Below, one piece after another: positions 1 to 10,979 of a DNA stretch of 64,000 nucleotides (position 1 is its first letter; the number at the start of each line of letters is the position of its first letter). The notes beneath the pieces were generated by a model. That model saw only the letters and a list, made by a program, of their open reading frames with translations, was not told where the DNA came from and did not search any database. Position numbers and translations under genes: made by a program. This stretch comes from Entonaema liquescens (lineage: Eukaryota; Ascomycota; Sordariomycetes; Xylariales; Xylariaceae), in assembly GCA_902805475.1 (NCBI GenBank), contig CADCSX010000003.1, forward strand, positions 2,604,001 to 2,668,000, written 5' to 3'.

Positions 1-921
1 AACGAATCTATAGGGAATTCGTAGTCGGACGCAGCGGCGAGATGCGGGATGGTCAAGGGAGCATGGAGATCGGCGGGCGAAGCAGCCTTATGTAGGTTTG
101 TGCATTCACACGGAGGCTGGGCTAGAGGAAGGTTAAAAAGTTCTACTAATACATGATCATTAATTGATAATGCGATGTCTTCAATCATTTTTGGCAGGTC
201 GTTTTGAACATATAGATATCAGAATTATAGTAGACTTATTATATAATATCCCATAGACTAAATATATATATTACTTAGGTAATTTTTGCACTGGTAATTA
301 TTTATAGATGGACCTGTAAATGAGGCTATCTAGCCTTACATAAAGCTGAAGTCGTCGCCTATTGTTTTGATTGGTTATCTTTTTCACGCTAAACTAATCT
401 AAGCTTAGCGCCGCCTTGTCGTTTTAGCTTACGGTCCCGACTTTAGTGCTTTAGTCATGTTTCTGACAGGCACGGACCGTCGATGCCACATTGTCTCCAT
501 CAACTTTCAACTTTCAACTTTCTTTTCAAGATATTACCAACTCAAAAGCATAGGAACCGCGCATTCAAATACCCATCAATTTTCCAAACGCCTTTCGAAA
601 CAATACGACGATATTTTCGGGGTATCAATTTTTACGGCAGACAACAGGCCTTCTATATATTTGGCTATTGAGCCTCCTTATTCTCAGGGGCATAAGCCTC
701 TATCAAATGCTGCATTGTGGACTCGATTCTATTAAAAGCGGTAACGGACAATCGCTTTCGAATCAGTCCCTTTTATTTGGCATAATAAATCCCAAGGTTC
801 ATTATCGGAGTCACCGCCTAGCTGTAAGTATGTTTTCGATTTTTTGCTCGGTTCTTTTTTTTTTTTCTCTTTTATCTGGGTCAGTACCCATTCCGCCGCT
901 ATTCATCATCACCACAACGCC
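1..921. other. Gene-free 5' flank
   Basis: No convincing gene is visible. Short open frames at 457-735 and 668-934 have no recognisable domain and use pyrimidine-rich sequence. A T-rich tract at about 854-868 lies just before the ATG at 922 and resembles the pyrimidine-rich leaders of fungal genes, so the last few hundred bases are probably promoter and 5' leader for the coding sequence that follows. Confidence 0.5.
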
Positions 922-1182
922 ATGGCGCCCCTAATGGACTCCCCTATGGGAGCTTCCACTCCTTCTCCCATGCGATCTCATATGCCCATGACTCCAGTTG
1001 GCACTCCGGCTGGACCCATGAACAACAATCTATTTATCGATGGAGAAAACTCCCCCGCATGGTCAGTGGATCTTCCGCTGGATTCCAACCCAGGAGTCCG
1101 CGGTGGTCCATATGTCGCGGCTTTCATTGATCATCCGCCGTTGAACATACGACTCCGTGCTCCAACCCCGGCGAAAAGGCGA
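922..1182 (+). CDS. Putative first coding exon or leader ORF upstream of the GCK-type kinase (unknown)
   Basis: An ATG at 922 opens an 87-codon frame rich in Met, Pro, Thr and Ser, ending in a basic APTPAKRR stretch just before a GTAAAG donor-like site at 1183. I do not recognise the protein. Candidate acceptors lie at 1386 (TTCTAG) and 1411 (CCTAG), but joining either to the donor at 1183 hits a stop in the resulting frame, so the link to the kinase ATG at 1436 is unresolved. Weaker donors at 1190 or 1193 joined to 1387 would continue in a different frame (to a stop near 1580) that overlaps the kinase start. It could be an alternative N-terminus, an overlapping leader ORF, or an exon whose frame is spoiled by a lost base like those seen elsewhere in this window. 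Confidence 0.35.
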
Positions 1183-1435
1183 GTAAAGAGTGGTGCTGGC
1201 ATCGATACACGATGCGATTATTTTTTACTAGTTCTCCTTCTCGCCCTTCATTTTCACCATATCTGATCCCCATGTTGAAACACCACATATCAGCATAACT
1301 GTGCATACCACATTCCATTTTTCGCTGTTTATGCTAACTATTCCATTTCGATTCCTATTCGTTTAATTTCGATTTTAATTTTCTAGAACACTCGCTAACC
1401 ATGTCTCCTAGCCCTCCTATTGAACCTCGCACACC

Positions 1436-3973
1436 ATGGCAACTCTTCAAGTTTTTGGCGGCGGACCTACGACAACGCGCCAAAAAGCTGTCGAAGATGC
1501 GCGGAAAATGGAAGAGGCTGTTCAAGAAGAATGCGCCAAGTCAGGAAAACCCGCCCCGCAGTACCGCCTTACCGAACTAATCGGCAAGGGGAGTTTTGGT
1601 CGTGTGTACAAAGCAACGAACTTAAGGACTGCCGATGTGGTAGCTGTTAAAATCATAGACATCGATGAGAGTGATACGGTGGATCCAAAGCTCGCAGATA
1701 CTTACAGTGAGATTCTCAAGGAGATCAACGCGCTGCATCGTTTAAGCCAGTCTGGTGCCAAAAATATCAATCATGTCATTGAAGCTTTACCTGTTGGCAA
1801 GGCCATGTGGATGGTTACGGAGTACTGTGCTGGAGGTAGTGTAGCAACTCTCATGAAACCCACCACCCCTGGGGGGCTGCAGGAGAAATGGATAATCCCT
1901 ATATTGCGTGAGGTGGCCGTAGCAATTTACTGGGTTCACAAGGAGGGCATTATACATCGAGATATTAAGTGTGCTAATGTCTTAGTTACCGAAACTGGAG
2001 CGGTCCAGCTATGCGATTTCGGTGTCGCCGGTATGATGGAGACTAAATTAGATAAACGATCTACTTTCATCGGAACACCGCATTGGATGGCACCAGAGCT
2101 CTTTGATCGTAATACCCAGTACGGAACAGAGGTTGATATATGGGCCTTCGGGTCCATGGTGTACGAAATAGCATCTGGCTTACCCCCAAATGCAACCGCG
2201 AGGGTAGGCCTCCCCCAACTAGGAGACTATCTTAGAGAACATATTCCACACCTCGATGGCGATCAATATTCAGACGAACTTAAAAGTTTAGTAAAATTTT
2301 GCCTCGAAGAAAATCCATCCAGACGACCGAGTATCGAAGAGATCCAAAAGCACCCATATATTTTCAATACAAGTTCTAGATACCCTACCTCCTCTCTTGC
2401 AAACCTCGTCAAAGCCTTTAGGCTTTGGGAAGAACGTGGTGGAATCAGGAAATCTCTCTTTGCAGCTGGAGGAGCACAGGCAATCTCTGACCTAGATTCA
2501 ACTTCATTATCAACTGACGAATGGAACTTCTCCACTACGCTTGCCTTCGATGAGCAGCTTCATGATATATCAGACGGCATATCAGAATTTCAGGCAGTCC
2601 GCGACGTTTATGGTCCAGCCGTCGATTTTCCCGCATTTGGCGAAGACACAGCACGACCCAAGGCTTTGGTCAAAGGCAGACGTCGACCACCACCACAAGC
2701 CCTAGCCAAGGTGAAAGCTCCCTTAGAAAAGGTATTTGACCCCAACACGATATCAAACTATGACGAGAATTCCCGTATGTATTACGGCCGCCCCGGACCA
2801 CCACCGCCGGTACAACCAGAGCCACCAATGACAAACGAGGTCCCGGTATCTGATCTTCCACTGCGCGACGATTCTCTCCACGCAACACTTCGCGAGTCTT
2901 TAATCGACCTTGACGCCTCTCTCGGTGGCGCTGAGCTTTCGAATTTTGTCGACATGGGCACGATAAGACCGGGCCCAGGACCAATACAAGGACAGGGACC
3001 GGTACAAGGACAGGGACCGGTACAAGGACAAGGACAGAATCCACGAGCATCAATGGACAACAATTGGTCTTTCTCGTCAGCTACGGCGACAGATACACAT
3101 GATAGGGCACCTTTAAGTGATCCCGCAGATATGAATAGCGGCCGGCATCATGCGCCCGACTGGTCATGGCCAACGAGTATTCCTCCAGCTTCCGCTAATC
3201 CCGAGACATCAAATTTCACGTTTAACGAAGATCGCGGCTTCGAAAGCGTCCCTGAACGTCCCCGGCTCCAACATCATCCTACCGAGCCCATGCTACCATC
3301 GCAGGGATATGACATGCAAGGCGCAAGCGCACCATCGAATGACCGCATGTCCATGGCCAGTCTGATCGACCTTGATATGAGCATGCCCGAGCCCAATTTC
3401 CCGGAACTTACACGCCCGTCCACCGCGAACTCAGACATAGCATCTATCACTGGCTCCGAAGCCGGCACCCGCGAGCCCTTCGAGCTCGAGCGCCACGCTT
3501 CCGTCTACGCCCCCGCCAACTTCACCAGTCGCGAACCATCTATCTACGTGTCCGACGGCTCCGAATTTTCCACCCGCGTAGCCAGCAAGATCGACGAGGA
3601 AGACGAGGCGTCTGACTCCAACGTCTTCAACATGACAGGACCCCAGCATCAACAACAGCTGCTGCACCAGCACCAGCACCAGAACAGCGAGTACACCGTC
3701 TCGTCTTCCGATACTTACGTGGATCGAGATGATGGGTATCACGGCCCTACTACCGCCGCGCATATCCTGCGAACTACGGGTCCCGTACACCTCCCGTCCA
3801 TAGCGCCGCCGTCGTCAAGTGTCGTCGAGGCTAGAGCTACGGCCGGCGACGTGGCGAATGAGATGCGCCGCCTTATTGGGAGCCTTCATGAACATTTGTC
3901 GATCATCAGCGAGCAGGTCGGTAGTATGGAGCCTCGACGCGCAGGGCGGAATAACTTCGAGGGCGCGGAGTAG
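1436..3973 (+). CDS. STE20/germinal-centre-family Ser/Thr protein kinase
   Basis: An 845-aa protein encoded without introns. The kinase domain spans roughly residues 43-300. Seen: the glycine-rich loop IGKGSFGRVYKA, the ATP-binding lysine in VVAVKII, the catalytic loop HRDIKCAN, DFG in LCDFGVAG, and an activation segment with STFIGTPHWMAPELF, which is typical of the STE20/GCK group. The long C-terminal tail is low complexity (Pro, Gln, Ser and Asp rich) with a short tandem repeat near 2981-3035 and a poly-Gln/His patch near residue 740. Fungal kinases of this type (MST-1, SID-1, KIC1/NAK1 relatives) act in septation and polarised-growth networks; which member this is cannot be settled by eye. 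The ATG at 1436 is the first in frame after a TGA at 1421. Sequence upstream (922-1182) may contribute a spliced extension. Confidence 0.88.
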   Translation: MATLQVFGGGPTTTRQKAVEDARKMEEAVQEECAKSGKPAPQYRLTELIGKGSFGRVYKATNLRTADVVAVKIIDIDESDTVDPKLADTYSEILKEINALHRLSQSGAKNINHVIEALPVGKAMWMVTEYCAGGSVATLMKPTTPGGLQEKWIIPILREVAVAIYWVHKEGIIHRDIKCANVLVTETGAVQLCDFGVAGMMETKLDKRSTFIGTPHWMAPELFDRNTQYGTEVDIWAFGSMVYEIASGLPPNATARVGLPQLGDYLREHIPHLDGDQYSDELKSLVKFCLEENPSRRPSIEEIQKHPYIFNTSSRYPTSSLANLVKAFRLWEERGGIRKSLFAAGGAQAISDLDSTSLSTDEWNFSTTLAFDEQLHDISDGISEFQAVRDVYGPAVDFPAFGEDTARPKALVKGRRRPPPQALAKVKAPLEKVFDPNTISNYDENSRMYYGRPGPPPPVQPEPPMTNEVPVSDLPLRDDSLHATLRESLIDLDASLGGAELSNFVDMGTIRPGPGPIQGQGPVQGQGPVQGQGQNPRASMDNNWSFSSATATDTHDRAPLSDPADMNSGRHHAPDWSWPTSIPPASANPETSNFTFNEDRGFESVPERPRLQHHPTEPMLPSQGYDMQGASAPSNDRMSMASLIDLDMSMPEPNFPELTRPSTANSDIASITGSEAGTREPFELERHASVYAPANFTSREPSIYVSDGSEFSTRVASKIDEEDEASDSNVFNMTGPQHQQQLLHQHQHQNSEYTVSSSDTYVDRDDGYHGPTTAAHILRTTGPVHLPSIAPPSSSVVEARATAGDVANEMRRLIGSLHEHLSIISEQVGSMEPRRAGRNNFEGAE
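2981..3035 (+). repeat. In-frame 18-nt tandem repeat in the kinase tail
   Basis: About three copies of an 18-nt unit encode repeated Gln-Gly-Gln-Gly-Pro-Val. Because the unit is a multiple of three, copy-number change alters tail length without disturbing the frame. It lies in the low-complexity C-terminal tail, outside the kinase domain. Confidence 0.8.
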
Positions 3974-4579
3974 AAGTGGTAGGTGATAGTACCTAATCAG
4001 CTACCTACCTAGGTACCTAATTATAGAAGTGGGAGTTTTACAATGAGCTTATGGTCCGGAACAGGGAGAGGGAGATGTAAAGGGTGGGAGTAAGGGGAAA
4101 CTTCGCTTTCTCCTTCTTTACAACGCAGTATGAAATAAAGAGATCTGAATGATGATGATGGGGAAGGAATACTTGGTATATGTATATGACACTGTTTGTT
4201 TTTGCGTTAGCCGGTTACTATTGAGATACCACTACTTTCCGTCGTCGAGGCGTAATTCAGTTCGTTATAATAAGAATCGGTACAAATAAACATAATTTTA
4301 TGTGATAGTTTGATAGACGTAGACTCTTTGATAGGTGTTGCTAGAAAGACCTTGTCTAGGAGATTGATGCAACATAGCGTACGTGAATTAGCGTAAATAG
4401 AATAATACTTAGAAAGCATAACGGAAGCTATGTATAGATATTTAATCTTTCTCGAAGGCTACCTACTTCTAGACTGAATAAACCCCTATCCAGACAAATT
4501 TAGGGATAAACGCAGTTAAAGATAAAACAGCAGGGTTCTCTGAATTCTTACGAAAGGAGTCATTTCTTCTTGCATACAT
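3974..4579. other. Convergent intergenic region between the kinase and TEL2
   Basis: Both flanking genes end here, so this is 3'-UTR and terminator sequence for each. It contains a TACCTAGGTA-type palindrome cluster at about 4002-4020. No gene is seen. Confidence 0.5.
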
Positions 4580-7500
4580 CTACATATATCCTATCAAGTC
4601 TCCCATCAGAACAGCCTGATACTTATCCACCGCCTCACGTAAACGAATCAAAACGCCAGCCGCAAGCATCTTAACCTCATTCTCCTCTCCACCTCCTTCG
4701 CCGCCAACATCGCCACCCCGCGTATTATTAAAAACACCGCTGACCCACTCGACGCTCTCCACGACCTCACGCCCCTGTCTCTCGCAAAGACCGCGCATGT
4801 CGCCTTCATTAACATCTAAGAGGGCCACGAGCCCGAAGAGCACGGCCTGCGTGATGCTCAGATCGCCCACGCACTGTCCCCGAACGCCGAGGAGTAGGTC
4901 CCAGAACTCAGACGTCATCTGCGGGAGCGCGAGGGTGCTGGGGCCCGCTGCGTGTAAGAGTATAGCTAGTGTCTTGAGGTAGAGAGAAAGGAGGTACGGC
5001 TGGAACAGAATGCCTCTTGTCGTGGCGGATGCCGAGTGCATCGCCGCCTGGAAGCGTGAAGTCAGGGGGAAGAAGAACGATGATGCGATAAGCGAGGCCG
5101 TCGTATTGGGTATAGCACGTAAGCGTGGCTTGGTTTTTCCTTTCGCGGGGTTGGAAGACTGCGATTGTAGGCGCGACGTAAATGATGACAGCTTGAGTGC
5201 GTCTGGCCCCGTTACTGAATCCGCGGCTTCAGCTGCCAATGGGGCCAGGAAGGTTTGCGAGAGGAATTTGGCAAGGTTATCCAGAGCGTTAGGTGGGAGG
5301 GCCTTTAGGTTGTTTGTTCTGGATTCAAGTCTATTCGACGATGGCGTGGCATAGTACTTTTCGACTTTAGCGGGGAGCATCTTGGAAGGAAATTGGGTGG
5401 TTGACCCATATTCAGATATTTCAAATCCCGCTATCTCTCTACCACTAAGCCCTAACACCATGAGGATAGACGCGCGCTGCGACAACGAGTAATCTCCGTC
5501 AAAGAATGTCTTGGCAAACCACTGGCCCATTATCTTTGGCTGTGCAACTACGATTGCAACCATCCCCTGTAGACGGAGATCATCAAAGTTATCAAGTTCG
5601 TATTTATCTTGTAAGCCAACGAGGAGAGTGGCAAGCTCTTCTGCATGAGAACTAACCTCCGTGCCGTAATTCGCTTTCCTACGAATTAGAGTAGGAGCTG
5701 TAGTTAAAGCAAGCTTTTGCCGATCATAGTTCTCTATATCTCGGAAATAGGTGATAAGATCGCGAACGTAGACAGGGGCCTTAGGTTTATCACGATTGAT
5801 GAGCGTAGGGTCATCATCTGAATCTTCGGTATCTGAATCGGGCTTCGCATATGGAACCAGGTCTGGATCTTCATCTTCATCATCTTGGATTTCTTCGATA
5901 ATGAAACCTGATTGAATAGGTGACTTTCTGGCTCGCGGAGCCGGTGCGGTGGAGGGTCTTGTTATATTGGGGGGATTAGAGGCTTTCGACAAAGAAACCA
6001 TGTCTCTGAGCGGATCTAAAGGGCCAGGTCTATCGGATATCTGAACCAACGATTTGTACCATTTAGCTTCCTCTGTGTCCATCTCGTCCATCTTGAAGTC
6101 GAGTTTCGTCTCTTTACCATGTACAAGCCCCGAGAGAGCCTCGCCGACCACCATACCCAGGAAACGGGCACGATTTTGTGACGCCGCGATTCGATTAGAT
6201 ACAGTATTTAAAAAGGTACCAGACCGTAGTAAAATTGTGAGCTTTATTGGTGCAAGTCTGTGGATGTACCCAGCACTAAGAAGTAGGACTTGGGCATGCG
6301 CTGGTTTTCGGTTAGTTTCGCTGGCAAGAAAATTGTATCAGGAGAACTGACCGTCTTGTTGGAGTAAAGGGGCATGTTTAATATACAGCTTGTCACCGAA
6401 CTGACTTAAGCTTTTCTCTAGAACAGTCGTCATGAACTCCTTATCATCCGGAAAAACAGCGACAGCAGCTCGTCTAATTCCCAATCCTTCACCAATTCCC
6501 GCTCCAGATCCACCTGTTAGCCAGTTCAAGAGATGATTCTTCCGGGTTTCATCATCTCCTATTATTGTCTTCAAGACTCCAGATGCAGCTTGGATAATAG
6601 GAGTGTCTTTTATCACATTGGTTTCGTGTATAGAGCTGAGGTACTTGTCCGAAAGTAGCTTCAGGACTAAATTAAGAACTTTCCGTTGCTCGAGAGACGC
6701 AAGAGAGTTCAGCAGCTTCTCAAATGTTTCGTGGGTTTCGACGTTTCGAAGGAGTAACCCGGTGACCAACGTATTAATAAAATTCTCTTGTACGCTTCTT
6801 AGTAAGTTAATTTGCTTTACGGAAAATAGAACTCACCTGAATTCCCTAATCTCATTCCACGCGTCAATATCTCGGCACATACTTTGAGTTCGTCTTCATC
6901 GGCCCCTGATCCAGCCCACTGCACTATATTTCCAGCAAGCCAATCGGTATAGAGCTTGACATTGCTAATCCAAATTTCATGCTTCAGCCGACCGGCCTGC
7001 CGGCAAATATCTTCTGCTTCTGCGGAAAGTGAGATAATTTTCCCATTTGTAAATAGTGCAACAAGTTCTTGGCGTACAAGCCGAACTTGAGCTGGACTCT
7101 CCAGAGCACCAGCACTATTCCATATGTTTTTATGTCATCATGGGAACGAAGAAGATTGATAAGGAGCTCTAGGACAAAGCTTAGGTTAAAGCTGGCCTGC
7201 GAATCCTTGAGAGGCTTTGAATCTAGCTTGGCTTCCTTCAATAAAGCACGGAGGTATGCCACTACAGCATTGATTCCCGCAAGGCTCTGTAAGCATAAGA
7301 TTAACGTATAAAGGTCTCCTTTGCTCTGTCCCGCGGAGGCATCCGATAATACGGTCCAATAATTTGGGACGATCTCGGTAACCAAGACGTGTATAATCTG
7401 TGCACTTTGAGGACTCGGCTTCCTGATGTCGAAGGAGTGGCTACCTCGCACTCCCCTTTGCATGTACTTCAGCACAGATAGTAGAAGGTCGTAGCTTGGC

Positions 7501-7658
7501 TGACTCTTAAGAGCCTCAAGGGCCTCTTCTGGGGACGAACCATCGAACTTATTATGTACCTCAGGTACACATTTAGACGGCTCTGATATTTTCAACAGCT
7601 CTTCATGTTGGCTGGATTTACGGTAGCTTTGGCTCACAGGAGTGAGTAGCCCTTCCAT
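4580..7658 (-). CDS. TEL2: Telomere length regulation protein TEL2 (TELO2/Tti complex scaffold), one apparent frameshift
   Basis: Three exons: 7658-6837, 6786-6352 and 6300-4580, with introns of 50 and 51 nt. Allowing one restored base the product is about 992 aa, in the fungal Tel2 size range. Family: Tel2 binds newly made PIKK kinases (TOR, ATM/ATR types) with Tti1 and Tti2 and helps their maturation. Seen: the conserved Tel2 C-terminal block around 5800-5440 (VRDLITYFRD, LIRRKANYGTEV, RLQGMVAIVVAQP, SQRASILMVLGLSGREIAGF), plus family-like segments EAEDICRQAGRLKHE and FLGMVVGEALSGLVHGKE. Exon 1 changes frame at a T5 run (A5 in coding sense), 7127-7131: upstream reads through DDIK, downstream continues as NSAGALESPAQVRLVRQE. 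One extra A restores the frame. TEL2 is essential in yeasts, so a sequencing error is likelier than loss. It diverges from UBA3. Confidence 0.88.
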
Positions 7659-8128
7659 TTTGATAATCGACGATCCCCAATGATCGAATTATCTGGAATT
7701 ATCACTTCTCAAGCATGGTATGAACTGTCTTGATTCAGAAACGTCATGTCTAGAAAGAATTGAATAATAAGTCCATTGTTGGTTGTTAGGAGAATAACAG
7801 GCTTAATTAAAAGCCGTCTCTTCTGAATTACTCACCTAATGCTTTTCATATCGTGCACGACATGGACGTTTGGTAAACAGGAGAAGCAGAGAAGATGAAT
7901 TAAATAGGTAACTATAGGTAGTACCTAAGGTGCTGTATATCTCGATATCAGGTGCATTGTTGCCTTACATAAGGGAACAACGCCCCACACCCCACCTCTA
8001 GCGCCCCTCTATACCATTATCGGCGGTAAGAGATGACATCAAACCGCTAGACTTCCTTTCATCTAGAAGTTCCGTTAGGTACTTGCACCTAAAGCTGTCA
8101 CCTTTTCGGAATAGGCACATCGCACATC
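7659..8128. promoter_or_regulatory. Shared divergent promoter of TEL2 and UBA3
   Basis: A 470-nt interval separates the start codons of TEL2 (minus) and UBA3 (plus), so both promoters must lie in or near it. It carries a short run of TAGGTA/ACCTA motifs near 7905-7930. No TATA-like box stands out and no gene is seen. Confidence 0.5.
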
Positions 8129-9539
8129 ATGGCGACCGCTGCGGTAGAAACCGGTGTTTCAAGATGGCAATACTTGGATCACATCCGAAGGACTCGTGGT
8201 CCATTTAATCAAGACTCAGACGTAAGCGAAGAGGCTCTCGCGACACTGGATAAAGCCAAGATTCTCGTCATCGGTGCTGGAGGTCTTGGTTGTGAGATAC
8301 TCAAGAATCTTGCCCTCTCCGGGTTTAAGGATATCCATGTTATAGATATGGGTAAGTTATTATATTTACAACTTCATTATGGTACCTACGTACTAACTTA
8401 TATGCGCTTGCACCAGATACAATCGACATTTCCAACCTTAACCGCCAATTCCTCTTCCGCAAAGATGATGTAGGCAAGTTTAAAGCAGAAGTCGCCGCCA
8501 AGTTTGTCGAGAAGCGAGTCAAAGGTGTCAGCATTACCCCACATAACCGTCGAATCCAAGAGTTTGATGAGGATTTCTACATGCAATTCCAGATGGTTGT
8601 TTGCGGTCTCGACAGCATCGAAGCACGACGATGGATCAACGCAACTCTCGTGAACATGGTAGACATGGAAAACCAGGATTCCCTAAAGCCATTGATTGAC
8701 GGCGGAACAGAAGGTAGTATTCATTCGTGCTAGATATGTTGGAACCTATGGTAACCTAACCGGATTTAGGATTCAAGGGTCAGACTAGGGTTGTGTTTCC
8801 AACCCTCACGCCGTGTATCGAGTGTCAGCTGGATCTCTATACTCCAAGAGCTGCTGTTCCACTCTGTACATTAGCCACTATTCCTCGACAGCCAGAACAC
8901 TGTATAGAGTGGGCTCATATTATCGCATGGGACCAGGAGAAACCATTCCCAGCCTTAGACAAGGACGATCCCGAGCATATCACCTGGCTCTATCGCAAAG
9001 CCCTCACGCGAGCCCAAGAATTTGGTATCACCGGTGTTACCTATTCACTCACCCAAGGCGTGGTCAAAAATATCATACCAGCAATAGCGTCCACCAACGC
9101 TATTATTGCCGCAAGTTGCTGCAACGAAGCCCTGAAGATAGCCACCACAGCTGCACCTTCACTTGGGTTCGAGGAGAGCTACATGATGTATTCCGGCGAC
9201 GACAGCATCTACACGAATACCTTTAAGTACGACAAGAAAGAGGACTGCGCTGTTTGTGGTGAAGTAGCCAAACCGCTCGAAGTCAACCCCAACTGGACAC
9301 TTAGGGAACTCCTTGACTCCTTCGCCACGAAGGCCGACCTCCAGTTAAAGAAGCCTTCAATCAGAGCTGAAGGTAAGACGTTATATATGCAATTTCCACC
9401 CAGTATTGAAGAGCAAACCCGATCAAACTTGGACAAGACCCTGAAGGAAGGTTTGGGTCTGGACGTAAATCACGAGATTGCCGTAACAGATCCAGCATTC
9501 CCAGCACTGACTTTCCGATTCATTCTGCGTTTCACATAA
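8129..9539 (+). CDS. UBA3: NEDD8-activating enzyme E1 catalytic subunit
   Basis: Three exons: 8129-8351, 8417-8713 and 8770-9539, total 429 aa, the usual length for UBA3. Both introns have canonical GT-AG ends and the exons join in frame. Seen: the ThiF/E1 nucleotide-binding motif ILVIGAGGLGCEILKNLA, the adenylation segment around DTIDISNLNRQFLFR, and the catalytic cysteine in VPLCTLATIPRQPEHCIEWA. A C-terminal ubiquitin-fold-like domain follows from about residue 340 (LRELLDSFATKADLQLKKPS). Family: with its partner NAE1/ULA1, the enzyme adenylates NEDD8 (Rub1), takes it as a thioester on this cysteine and passes it to Ubc12 for cullin modification. The start ATG precedes a short N-terminal segment ending WQYLDHIRRTRGPF, typical of the family. 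Confidence 0.95.
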
Positions 9540-10230
9540 GCAAAAGGCGTTATAGGAGCATGATACCATAGTCTCTCAAGAAGAGTTTACTGCGCTTATT
9601 TAATCGGCCAACGCTGTCATAGCTATTTTATTATCCCTGGCCTGGCCTATTCTATTCGTATTAGCCAAAGATAAAGATGCAACTGTCTTACTCAAGCAAA
9701 AACGTTACCATACTTTTCAGGGGTACCACGTCAGTCAATGAACCTACCTACCTTGGGCGGCTTTTACGCGCTGTGACCTGCCACGTCGGCTACTTGGTAG
9801 TCAGATACTTTCTGAGGAATCTAGGCTTTTTAAACCACTCGTAGCATTTAAAGCAACTCAAGTGATTAACTACCTAGGTAGGTACTAAAGGTAAACAAAT
9901 TTCATAATAAAGGCTAGTACTTTCTATGTCTTATAGAGCTGTAGCAGTTTAAAACTAAAGCTACGTTTCGTCCGTATAAGTCATACCACAGCTTTCACTC
10001 TTCTACGGGAAATATTTGATACATGACACGATCATATTCCCTTTGGACGCTCTTCTCTTTATCTAGTTAATTCTAGGTTCCTGAATACAAGATATAAATA
10101 CAGGACCAATTACCAACATTTAATTATATCCTCCAGCATATAACACCATACGCATCGTACATACCAGAACATTCAAATCCGATCGGAAAGCCTCTTCATC
10201 AGCCCTCACTATTACAGCAAGCAACCAAAT
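9540..10230. other. Intergenic region upstream of the 219-aa protein gene
   Basis: This holds the 3' flank of UBA3 and the promoter of the next gene. A TACCTAGGTAGGTA palindromic element is at 9871-9887, and a TATA-like box is annotated separately. No gene is seen. Confidence 0.5.
10093..10100 (+). promoter_or_regulatory. TATA-like box
   Basis: The sequence TATAAATA lies 131 nt before the ATG at 10231, a plausible distance for a fungal core promoter with a short leader. Confidence 0.4.
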
Positions 10231-10979
10231 ATGTATCCACCAGCCCAACAACGTGTGTTCTCCCCAGAACGTAGACCTCGACGGGAACGGGACGATATCT
10301 TATTCGAATGCAAAGTATCTGAACACAGCCGCGAAGTGGTATATCGTTGGAGTGACCAACAGTCCCTGATATTTTATTACTTCGTCCAAGAGTTCCCAAA
10401 CACTTACGAACAGAATATCAATTTGCTTCTAGAGAGATTAGAACTGGACGGCTTTGACGGAATCAGAACCAATCAGGACCTTAACTTCAAAGGACAGGTA
10501 TTGATTCCTAAAGTGTTGTCGAAGCTTATAGACGTAGTTTTGCGTCCTGAAAAATACGAGAATGGCGTTATCCAGTAAGTATCCCATCGAACCGTTGTGA
10601 CAGGTTCTAGCCGCTTGGAACTACGTATGAGATGGCTTCAGCGCTGACAAGTGGATATTATAGACGCGCTCACGTCAACGAAAATCTGAACCCGCCTGCT
10701 CAAGCAAATTATCATCATCCACAGGGGAATACTGGACTCGGCCATAGCCAGTATGACGCGACTGTGGTAGATAACAACGTGTATCCCGGGACAGCGATCC
10801 CACAGCTACTTCATATCACCAGCGCACATCTTTTGGACACACTTGTGGATAGAATGATATCACTTATAGATGAAAGATATCGCATTGGGGGCGAAGAAAC
10901 CGGGGGCGAGGCCTTCGCTCAGCAAAGAAATCATCGGAGTCGCAGTGGCACGTCGGACGATGATAACAAGCCATTTTAA
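10231..10979 (+). CDS. Hypothetical protein, 219 aa, unknown function
   Basis: Two exons, 10231-10574 and 10664-10979, joined by an 89-nt intron with a GTAAGT donor, a CTGAC branch-like site and a TATTATAG acceptor; the total is exactly 220 codons including stop. I recognise no family. The N-terminus is basic (RRPRRERDD). The middle (residues 30-115) is a mixed, probably globular segment with aromatic residues (VVYRWSDQQSLIFYYFVQEF). The C-terminal third is hydrophilic and ends in an Asp/Asn-rich tail. No signal peptide or membrane segment is visible. It lies downstream of UBA3 on the same strand but 690 nt away, so there is no reason to link the two. The clean splice and a TATA-like box 131 nt upstream support it as a real gene. 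Confidence 0.6.

Noticed and set aside
2670..3063. Long minus-strand open frames opposite the kinase tail (Val/Pro-rich)
   Set aside because: They mirror the low-complexity repeat of the real gene on the other strand and have no domain.
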